A program made the translations under genes and the position numbers. From assembly GCA_964568735.1 (NCBI GenBank), contig CAZMRF010000019.1:4772-68771 (forward strand): a DNA stretch of 64,000 bases, given 5' to 3'. Under the pieces are notes generated by a model, which was not told the origin of the DNA, made no database searches, and saw nothing but the letters and a program-made list of their open reading frames with translations. Origin of the DNA: CAZMRF01 sp964568735. Lineage in GTDB: Bacteria; Acidobacteriota; Polarisedimenticolia; JACPZX01. Below are positions 52,212 through 59,970 of the stretch, one piece after another. Position 1 is the first letter of the stretch. Every line of letters begins with the position of its first letter.

Positions 52212-55200
52212 ATGGCTCGTTCAGTCCGCTCGGTGGTCCTGCTCGCTTTTTTCGCGGCCGCCTCCCTCCTCCTTGCGCCGTCTTCCGAGGCGCAGACCTA
52301 CTGCCCCGACCTCGACGGAGACCAGTGGGGCGTCCGCACCCCTGCGAACTGCGATCCCGGAATGCTCGAGATGTTCGGGGATTGCGACGACACCGATCCG
52401 AACGTGAACCCCGGAGCAGATGAGATCTGCGACGGGATCGACAACGACTGCGACGGCGCGACCGACGAGGGGTTCGACCAGGACGGCGACGGGGTCACCA
52501 CATGCGCCGACGACTGCGACGACAACAATCCCAGGATCGCGCCCGGCCTTCCCGAGCTGTGCGGCGACCTCATCGACAACGACTGTGACGGCATGACGGA
52601 GGAGGGCTTCGTCGTGGGGCGCGAGTCGGGACGCCCGCCCGATCCCGCCGATCCCACCGCGCGCTACGACTGCAACGACGGCCTCGACAACGACATGGAC
52701 GGGGCTACCGACCTCGCGGACGCTGCCTGCCAGGCCGCGCAGTGCTTCCTGACCGACCCGGCCAACTGCTGCGCGGGGAAGAACCAGCCCCCGGGCCGGG
52801 GCTGCACGGCGCCCGACCCCGGAGGGTGCTGCCTCACCCTGGCCTTCCGGCAGTGCGATACGCAGAAGCCGGCCGGAACACCCATCTGCGCGGAGCCGAC
52901 GGGCGGCCGCCTCGTCCAGCAGCCCGAGGGCCCGGTCGGCGCTGCCTCGTGCTCGGATGCAAAGGACAACGATTGCGACGGTCTCGAGGATCTTGCGGAG
53001 TTCGAGTGCCAGGCGCCGGAGGTCTGCAACGGACTCGATGACGACGCCACGGGGCGCGAGGGACCGAACTCGGCAGCCTACGACTGCCTCGACACGATTG
53101 ACAACGACGACGACGGCTTCACCGACATCGCGGACGCGGGCTGTCTCGCCGGCGTGGATGACGATCCGGGCTTCGTCCTTGGCACCGTGCCGCTGGGCGG
53201 CACCTGCATGGCGGGGATCGGAGCCTGCGAGAGGACCGGCCAGGTCATCTGCGACGTGATGGGCGGCGTGACGTGCAGCCGTTCACCGGGCAACCCCGGC
53301 AAGGAAGGGCCGCCAGGAAATGCGAAGTGCTTCGACGACATCGACAACGACTGCGACGGAGAGACGGACTTCCCCGCCGATGAAGGCTGCCGCGCCAACG
53401 AGCTCTGCAACGGCCTCGATGACGACGGCGACGGAATGACCGACGAGGGCTTCAGCGGGCTCGGAGAGATCTGCTCCGCCGGCCAGGGAGCCTGCCTGAC
53501 CGAGGGGTCCGTGGTCTGCTCGGCTTCCGGGAACGGCACGGCCTGCAGCGCGGTGCCGGGACTCGCCTCGCAGGAGGGCCCCACGGGGACGACCTGCGTG
53601 GACAAGATCGACAACGATTGTGACGGCCATTTCGACACGGATGATGCGGACTGCGGCTCGGCCGGGCTCATGGTGGAGTGCGCCCTTGAGCCGGTTCGAA
53701 CCTCGCGTCCCAACGAGTGCTCCGACACGAGCGAGATCCGGATCCGGGTCATGGGCGAGTCGGCGACGGATACGGCCACCGTGACGGCCGAGCTGCTGGC
53801 GCTCGACTTCGACGGGAACGTGCTGGCCGCCCTGCCGGTGCAGGCGGGCGACTGGGCCCAGATGGCGAGCCGCACGAACCCGGCCGCATTCCGCGCGCGC
53901 ACGCGTGAGCTGGGCGCTCGAAACCAGAGGCCCGGCGCTCGCCAGCGGGTGCCACGCCCCGACAGGATCCACGAAGTCTTCGCGCCCATCCCCCTGCTGC
54001 GCGTCAGCGTCCACGACGGGAGCAACGAGGCCGTCGCCTACTGCAGCAACGTCCCCTACATGCAGGTCGTCACGCCCGACAACGAGGTCCAGACGGCCGG
54101 TGTGTCGGACGTGACCCACGTGCAGGCGGCGATGCCGCTCATCGGTCAGGACACCCTCGAGGTCCACGTCGACGGCGTCGAGGTCCTCAGGCAGATCATG
54201 CCCTACGGCGACTTCTTCTGTCCGAAGGTGAGGCCCTGCGGAGGCACCGCCCTCGTCGGGAACAGAGAGATACAGATCAGCAACCTGATCATCGAGACGC
54301 GCGGCGCGGCGACATTCAGCACGAACACGCTGACGATGGACGTCTCGGGGCTGGGCTGCGGCGCCCACACCATCGCCGCGATGGGAACGGAGCGCGATGA
54401 CTCCTTCCCGACCGAGCCGAGCCGGCGCTGCATCCAGGACGACATGCTCGACACCGGCGAGTGGGGGGTCTTCGAGATCAGCCTCACGAGCCCGGTATCG
54501 GGGACGGCCGGCAACCCGGTGCCCACGCCGGTCACGGGGCAGGTCTGCCATGGGCGGCCCATCGCGGCTCTCAGCGTCAATGGCATGCAGCTCGACCCCA
54601 ACATCCAGCAGGCCATCACGCTCGATCCGGGCACGCCCTTCGAGCGGACGACCTACGTCCTGCCCATCGACACCTTCCTGGGGCAGACGGACCTGGCCCG
54701 CGATCTGAAGTTCGGCGACGTGGCGCTGGGCTCTTTCGACGCCGGGTCCAACCGAGTGATCGTGGATGCGCAGGACGATCTCGGGAACCGCGCCTTCGAG
54801 ACGCGGATCTTCGCGACCGGGAGCGTGGGCAACCCCGGCACTCCCGCGACCGCGAGCCGTCGGCCCGGTACGCTCTCGGCCACACCCGACGGTGTGGCGG
54901 GAACGTCGCTCGGCACCTCCGCGCGCGCGCCCGACCCCGGGGTGGCCGCGCAGTGGAAGGCGGGCCTCGAAGATTCCATGCGGGGCGAGTACGACGCGGA
55001 TCTCAAGGCGGCCTTCGACGAGAGCTTCGGCGTCATCATGCCCGAGGCGGCCACCCCCGGCGTCGAGATCGACAACGCCTTCGTCGTGGGGATCAAGGCC
55101 AGCGCCATCCAGAAGGTATTCCAGGCCAAGTGCGCCCGGGCCGCGGTCCAGTTCAGGGATCGCGTGCGGAGCCGCATCCTGAGCAAGCCGCCGACGGTGA

Positions 55201-57266
55201 AGCAGGTCAGCGTCCCCTGCGCATGCGACCCGTGGATCACGATCGCGCCCACGAGCGTGAACATCAACGCGGCCGACTTCACGTGCCCGGTGACCTTCTC
55301 CAATAATCAGTTCACGGTGAGCATCAACCTGCCCGACGTCCACATCTTCACGTCCGTTTCGGGCTCCTGCACGGACAGGGACCCGATCTTCGGCGCCTGC
55401 ATCACGCGCTCGGTCGTGACCGGCTTCGTGGAGACGCAGCTCAACAACGTCTTCATGCGCTTCAACATCACCGAGAGCCAGCTCATGGGCAACCCCAATC
55501 CCCAGGTGCCCTTCTTCGATCCGGGCGGCGCCCTCAACATCGACGCGAACGCCAGTCTGGACGTGCAGTGCATCGGAGGGGATATCTGCGAGGGGCTGGT
55601 GACCATCTTCACCTTCGGCCTCGTGGACATCAGCCCCGACATCAACGTCTCCGCCGACGTCAACTTCACGAACGAGATGGGCTCGAGCCAGCCCGACCCC
55701 ATCGAGCTGGAAGAGGTGAAGATCGACGAGGCCACGATCATGCAGTTCGATCAGGAGGCCGAAGGGAGGCTCTCCTCGGTGGAGATCACTCCGAACGGGA
55801 TCGTCGCCGGGCTGAAGGGGCGCTTCAAGACGAGCAGGATCGATCCCACCGTCGTGAATGCGCCAGGGACCGTCCTCACCTCGAACACGACGCTTCCCTC
55901 GGCGCTGGCCCCGGGGACGGGCGACGTCTACCTCGCCATCTCCGACGACGTCTTCAACATGCTCTTCGCGAGCATGCGGATCGCCGGGAAGCTCAACAGC
56001 GGCTGCCGCGACTCGGGACGCACCGTGGGCGACATCCTCCCGCTCGATTGCACCACTCTCATGGCGGCCTCACCCGGAGGCACGGCCTCCGTTCAGGGGC
56101 TCTGCCACGGGATCCGTGGCGACGACTGCGAGATGTTCGCGAGCGGCGACCCCTTCAAGACTCCGCTCCTGCAGGGAATCTGCCACGGCACGCAGGGCGA
56201 CCTCTGCACGGGCATCCCGCGCGGCCTCTTCGGAACGGCCTGGCCCTCTGACTGCGAGACGGTCACCTTCTCGGTTCCCGGCGGTGATCCCAACGGGAAC
56301 ACGGGGCCCGATCAGGCCACCGCGATCCTCCAGGGCGTCTGCCACGGCTCGGCCGGCGATGACTGCGAGATGCTGGCCGGGGCCACTACCGACCTGACGG
56401 CCATCGAGCAAGGCGCCTGCCATGCCGCCCAGGGGACCGCTTGCGCGGGTCTGCCCGGGCCCCTCGCGACCGCAGGGAAGGAGAAGGGAACCTGCGCCGG
56501 AGTCTCCGGGAGTCAGTGCACCTTGCTGCCACTCGGCCAGAAGCTGGCCTGCACCCCCGCGAAGATCATCGCGGACGCCGCCGACGCCATCTTCGACTTC
56601 GAGGAGAGGAAGGCCTGCGAGGTGACGCCCGCCCGCAACATCAATATCGCCGCCGTCGACCCGCTCCTCTTCTGCACGACGACCGATATGCCGCCGCGCC
56701 TGCTCATCCAGGACGACGCCTCGACCACACAGGTCGTAGAGACCGGGATCCGCCTCAACGACCTCTCGGTGGCGATGCTCGTGGACCGGAACGCGACGAC
56801 CTCACCCGGCCTCGATGGAGCGTTGTCAGCGACGCCGGGCTGCTTCGACCCGGGCGCCCCGACGACGGGAGACTGCCTCCTCTTCGGAGTCTGCCTCGAC
56901 CTGAACTTCGTCACCGACATGCGCTTCGACAACCAGATCTGCGCCGTCGGGAAGCCAGGGCTGAAGACGACGGTGAAGAACCTTCAAACGACCGTTCGCC
57001 AGGAGGGCGTCGTCTGCGGAGCACCCACGGCCACCGCCGACAATCTCCTCACGTCGGCCGGCGCCACGAGCAGCACGATCGACATCCTCAAGCAGAACGT
57101 GGACATGTTCACGCCCCCGTCGTGCGCGAACGGATTCGATCTCAGCGAGAACCTCCAGTTCGGCCCAGCCACCTTCAAGCTGGTAGCCATCGACACCGAC
57201 CCGTCCAGCGACCCCGGCAACACCTTGCAGGAGTACATCGCGATCACGGGCCTGATCGCGCCGTAG
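52212..57266 (+). CDS. Giant secreted MopE-repeat protein (tandem copy 2)
   Basis: A 1,684-residue protein. The ATG at 52212 has GGGAGG six bases upstream and begins a signal peptide ending SSEAQTYC; the frame 102 bp longer is unlikely. It mirrors copy 1: N-terminal MopE-type repeats ([33 protein letters not shown]), a beta-rich core, CHGxxGDxC repeats at 56.1-56.5 kb and the same C-terminal module. It has one more N-terminal repeat (GVTTCADDCDDNNPRIAPG) and lacks the Gly-Asn tract. Tandem duplication, 250 bp apart. Confidence 0.88.
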   Translation: MARSVRSVVLLAFFAAASLLLAPSSEAQTYCPDLDGDQWGVRTPANCDPGMLEMFGDCDDTDPNVNPGADEICDGIDNDCDGATDEGFDQDGDGVTTCADDCDDNNPRIAPGLPELCGDLIDNDCDGMTEEGFVVGRESGRPPDPADPTARYDCNDGLDNDMDGATDLADAACQAAQCFLTDPANCCAGKNQPPGRGCTAPDPGGCCLTLAFRQCDTQKPAGTPICAEPTGGRLVQQPEGPVGAASCSDAKDNDCDGLEDLAEFECQAPEVCNGLDDDATGREGPNSAAYDCLDTIDNDDDGFTDIADAGCLAGVDDDPGFVLGTVPLGGTCMAGIGACERTGQVICDVMGGVTCSRSPGNPGKEGPPGNAKCFDDIDNDCDGETDFPADEGCRANELCNGLDDDGDGMTDEGFSGLGEICSAGQGACLTEGSVVCSASGNGTACSAVPGLASQEGPTGTTCVDKIDNDCDGHFDTDDADCGSAGLMVECALEPVRTSRPNECSDTSEIRIRVMGESATDTATVTAELLALDFDGNVLAALPVQAGDWAQMASRTNPAAFRARTRELGARNQRPGARQRVPRPDRIHEVFAPIPLLRVSVHDGSNEAVAYCSNVPYMQVVTPDNEVQTAGVSDVTHVQAAMPLIGQDTLEVHVDGVEVLRQIMPYGDFFCPKVRPCGGTALVGNREIQISNLIIETRGAATFSTNTLTMDVSGLGCGAHTIAAMGTERDDSFPTEPSRRCIQDDMLDTGEWGVFEISLTSPVSGTAGNPVPTPVTGQVCHGRPIAALSVNGMQLDPNIQQAITLDPGTPFERTTYVLPIDTFLGQTDLARDLKFGDVALGSFDAGSNRVIVDAQDDLGNRAFETRIFATGSVGNPGTPATASRRPGTLSATPDGVAGTSLGTSARAPDPGVAAQWKAGLEDSMRGEYDADLKAAFDESFGVIMPEAATPGVEIDNAFVVGIKASAIQKVFQAKCARAAVQFRDRVRSRILSKPPTVKQVSVPCACDPWITIAPTSVNINAADFTCPVTFSNNQFTVSINLPDVHIFTSVSGSCTDRDPIFGACITRSVVTGFVETQLNNVFMRFNITESQLMGNPNPQVPFFDPGGALNIDANASLDVQCIGGDICEGLVTIFTFGLVDISPDINVSADVNFTNEMGSSQPDPIELEEVKIDEATIMQFDQEAEGRLSSVEITPNGIVAGLKGRFKTSRIDPTVVNAPGTVLTSNTTLPSALAPGTGDVYLAISDDVFNMLFASMRIAGKLNSGCRDSGRTVGDILPLDCTTLMAASPGGTASVQGLCHGIRGDDCEMFASGDPFKTPLLQGICHGTQGDLCTGIPRGLFGTAWPSDCETVTFSVPGGDPNGNTGPDQATAILQGVCHGSAGDDCEMLAGATTDLTAIEQGACHAAQGTACAGLPGPLATAGKEKGTCAGVSGSQCTLLPLGQKLACTPAKIIADAADAIFDFEERKACEVTPARNINIAAVDPLLFCTTTDMPPRLLIQDDASTTQVVETGIRLNDLSVAMLVDRNATTSPGLDGALSATPGCFDPGAPTTGDCLLFGVCLDLNFVTDMRFDNQICAVGKPGLKTTVKNLQTTVRQEGVVCGAPTATADNLLTSAGATSSTIDILKQNVDMFTPPSCANGFDLSENLQFGPATFKLVAIDTDPSSDPGNTLQEYIAITGLIAP

Positions 57267-57293
57267 TACCCAAGGGGTTTGGAGGGGGGAGGA

Positions 57294-57325
57294 GGCGCGG
57301 AGGGGACCTTCCCCCTCTCCGCGCC
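57294..57325. terminator. GC-rich hairpin between convergent genes
   Basis: GGCGCGGAGGGG pairs with CCCCTCTCCGCGCC with a two-base bulge. There is no T run, but it lies between converging genes and may stop both. Confidence 0.45.
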
Positions 57326-57332
57326 GGTCAGA

Positions 57333-57602
57333 CTACTTCCGCCGCTTCCGACCGTACGAACGAACCTCTTCGCGGATGACCCTGCGGAGCGTCTCTTCGA
57401 GCGGTTCCTCCGTGGTCTCCATGAAGCGTCGCAACGCCTCGTTGATCAACGACTGGTAACTACCGTCGCCCGCGTCATCCACCTTCTGCTTGAACCATTC
57501 GAGGACGTCGTCGTCCAGCCGGATCGTGATCCTCGTCTTGCCGGAACGCACCCGCAGAACGGCCCCGCGCTTCCCCTTACTGAAATCGTGTCGCTTCATC
57601 AA
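57333..57602 (-). CDS. BrnA-type antitoxin
   Basis: An 89-residue protein with TRITIRLDDDVLEWFKQK and GSYQSLINEALRRF, the ribbon-helix-helix pattern of BrnA antitoxins, and a basic C-terminal tail. Two adjacent ATGs (57602 and 57599) are possible starts. In BrnT-BrnA operons the toxin precedes the antitoxin, but no BrnT frame is found in the 330 bp upstream, so it is an orphan or acts as a repressor. Confidence 0.8.
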   Translation of the reverse strand: MMKRHDFSKGKRGAVLRVRSGKTRITIRLDDDVLEWFKQKVDDAGDGSYQSLINEALRRFMETTEEPLEETLRRVIREEVRSYGRKRRK

Positions 57603-57929
57603 ATAGTCGACTGCCCTTGCGCTGGCGGCGGATTTGGCCAGGAGGCTACGAGGCTCACCAATGATCTGTGCGGATCACCATCCGCATTGATCGCCTGAGT
57701 ATATGCACGAACGTACGTATCAACACGGCACTCTCCCGCCCTGCTGCCCGCACCGAGGGCATCTCGGAGGCGGATTCAAATAGGATATCGCCTTTCCGAC
57801 ACAAGGCGACAATGGCAGTACTTCGCTATCCCCCAATCCTTGAGCATGCCCCGCGAGTAACACTCCGCATCCTCGCTCGCTCGTTCGATCCTCCGCCATG
57901 TGCAGATGGACTCTGGGCGCCTTCCCTCC
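57603..57929. other. Gap between the BrnA-like gene and the DUF4365 gene
   Basis: About 330 bp, less GC-rich than its surroundings, with no credible gene on either strand. It contains AT-rich stretches near 57700-57725 suited to a leftward promoter, but no clear -35/-10 pair. Confidence 0.4.
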
Positions 57930-58832
57930 CTACGCATCCGGACCAGCGGTCTTCTGATCCTCGAATGCGAGGCCGATCTGCTCGTACAGCACTTTTCTGG
58001 CCAAGGGGTTCAAGACATCCTGGAATGCGACGAGCGCATCATCAAGGACGCGAACTGGGCGCCTGAACCGCATCTCCGACTCACGAGCCTCACCAAGAGC
58101 GCTCCGGAGTACCAAACGAAGTGCCGTTGCTACCTTCCCAAAGTTCTCCTCGCAAACCTGAAGGTTGTCGGGGTGCCAGTAGAAGTAGATGTTGCACCCC
58201 GCGGAAGCGTCTACGGGGCGATTCGTCTCGTAGGTGCTCGGGCCGACCACCCAGTACATGCCCGCAGACTTCAGCACGATGTTTTGCCGGTCGAGCAGGA
58301 TCCAAGACCTGAGAACAGCCGACAAGGCTGCGCTCCGCTTTTCGTCCACGACATCCTGCAGCGATGCACGCACCAGCGGTTCTCCGAGCGGAACACGAAC
58401 CGGTTGCCCAGGATCCTCGCTCGGGATCACGGGGGTCTCCGAATTGACAGGCTCGCCCGGAACAAGCTGGACGCTGCGCGCGCCAAATCCGAGGAAAGCG
58501 TTGTGGACGTTCCACGTTGAGTAGAATCGGATACAGCGCTCCTCCTTATCGACAACGCACAGAAAGTAGGGATTCTCTTGGTCTCGCAGCCACGCGATCT
58601 CGTATGGCTTCGAGAAGAGCAGCGGCTCAGGTCCACTCTTCACTTGGACTGTAAAGAAAGGCCCAGCCTTCAGCAGATCGCCTTCGCGTTCATATAGAAC
58701 ACAGAAGAGATCGCTCCCGACGTCCTCTTGTCTGGGGACGCGACTGCAGAAGGCCATCGGGCTGAGGACGAACTCGCAGAGCAACTCGGATACGTCGCCC
58801 CAGCGGACGGCTGCCAATCTGGCGCCAGGCAT
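57930..58832 (-). CDS. DUF4365-type nuclease-like protein
   Basis: A 300-residue protein; GGAGGAG five bases before the ATG at 58832 fixes the start. SRVPRQEDVGSDLFCVLYE and FFTVQVKSGPEP give the Asp...Gln-Val-Lys pattern of DUF4365, a PD-(D/E)xK-like nuclease fold often found in defence islands. The C-terminal half is unrecognised. It lies upstream of the membrane and KAP genes but on the opposite strand from KAP. Confidence 0.7.
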   Translation of the reverse strand: MPGARLAAVRWGDVSELLCEFVLSPMAFCSRVPRQEDVGSDLFCVLYEREGDLLKAGPFFTVQVKSGPEPLLFSKPYEIAWLRDQENPYFLCVVDKEERCIRFYSTWNVHNAFLGFGARSVQLVPGEPVNSETPVIPSEDPGQPVRVPLGEPLVRASLQDVVDEKRSAALSAVLRSWILLDRQNIVLKSAGMYWVVGPSTYETNRPVDASAGCNIYFYWHPDNLQVCEENFGKVATALRLVLRSALGEARESEMRFRRPVRVLDDALVAFQDVLNPLARKVLYEQIGLAFEDQKTAGPDA

Positions 58833-59020
58833 GTTCTCCTCCGATATCTCCGAGATTCGAGATTGAGGCTTGAAGGGCACCTGCCTTCGACCGTCGGTGA
58901 CTCTCGACGGAGACCAAGGGCGACCGGCAGGCCGCGTGTGGGTCGTCCTACAATTGCTGACCAAGAAGACGAAGGCTCGCGTGGATGGGACAAGCTCCTG
59001 AGTACATGCTGGCTGGATGG

Positions 59021-59731
59021 CTAGAAATCCTTTGGTCTGAGAAGCAGCCGCCTTCGCCGCGCGCCTTGTGGTAGCAGTGGCTCGACTTCATAACGATACT
59101 CGTCGTAGTCGTCTAAGAAGCGAACCCAGCGCTCGCGAAATAACTCCAAGTCACGTCTGCGAGCCGGCGAGCAGTGGCGCTTGTACTCCTCGGGCAAACG
59201 CTCAAACGTTGCAAGAACGCAAAGGTCGTTGAATCCTTCGACGAGGATGTCGAGAGCGGCGCTCCTCTCCCCAAAATACTCGAGCGGGTGCCTGGAATCG
59301 ACGGGACTTGTTGTAAGATGTTCCCACAGGGCATAGAAGATGTTGATGCTCGCAGGTCCCATGCGTTCAACTGGTATCCCTGTTGGCGGCCCGACTGTAT
59401 CTCGCAGGATGGAGTGGAGCGTGTCGCCCCGTGAGGGAGCAACGAATTCACCTAGCCGTTCTAGAAGCCTCTTCATTCGTGGCACCGCGGCGCGGGCCTC
59501 GGTGATCCTCTTCCGGAGAGCAAGCGAGGCCCGGAGACGGCGCCATGCGGTGGGAGTGAACGGAATGGCCACTGACGCGGCTGCAGCACCGAGGAAAATC
59601 ACAGGGACCCAGCCTGCAGTTCCTCGGATGGTGCCGAGTGCCGCGATACCCAAGGTCAACGCGGGGAAGACGATCCGGGCCACCCAGTCGAACAACGTGG
59701 GCGCACGAGCCCCTGGAGATTCAAAGCTCAT
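59021..59731 (-). CDS. Membrane protein of unknown function
   Basis: A 236-residue protein from the ATG at 59731. Two hydrophobic helices (about 15-33 and 41-62) are followed by a charged, helical cytoplasmic region rich in Arg and Glu to the end. The longer frame to 60196 adds Ser/Arg-rich sequence and is antisense to the KAP gene, so it is rejected. It is divergent from the KAP NTPase. No family recognised. Confidence 0.65.
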   Translation of the reverse strand: MSFESPGARAPTLFDWVARIVFPALTLGIAALGTIRGTAGWVPVIFLGAAAASVAIPFTPTAWRRLRASLALRKRITEARAAVPRMKRLLERLGEFVAPSRGDTLHSILRDTVGPPTGIPVERMGPASINIFYALWEHLTTSPVDSRHPLEYFGERSAALDILVEGFNDLCVLATFERLPEEYKRHCSPARRRDLELFRERWVRFLDDYDEYRYEVEPLLPQGARRRRLLLRPKDF

Positions 59732-59818
59732 AGTGGCAGTAGGATACACTGAATCAGGACTTCCAGACGAGGCGACCGTGTGAGGACCTTCAGATGCGCC
59801 CTCCTCGGAGGCGCATGC

Positions 59819-59924
59819 GGCGACTGCAATGACACGAACCCGACGATCAACCCCCGAGGCAGCGATACGAAGCCGACGGCAAGACGGCGAGGACAACGAC
59901 TGCAATGGGGTGGTGGATGAATAG
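59819..59924 (+). pseudogene. Frameshifted remnant of a MopE-type repeat gene
   Basis: One frame reads GDCNDTNPTINP from 59819; one extra C near 59855 shifts the reading to EAAIRSRRQDGEDNDCNGVVDE and a TAG at 59922-59924. This is the metal-binding repeat of the giant proteins, now broken and without a start. Confidence 0.7.
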
Positions 59925-59970
59925 GCGGCGCCTACGCGCGTGAGTGTGCGAATCGCACTCAGCGGATGGG

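Noticed and set aside
57668..58520. Rightward frames antisense to the DUF4365 gene
   Set aside because: The minus-strand protein has a clear ribosome-binding site and family motif; the antisense frames have neither.
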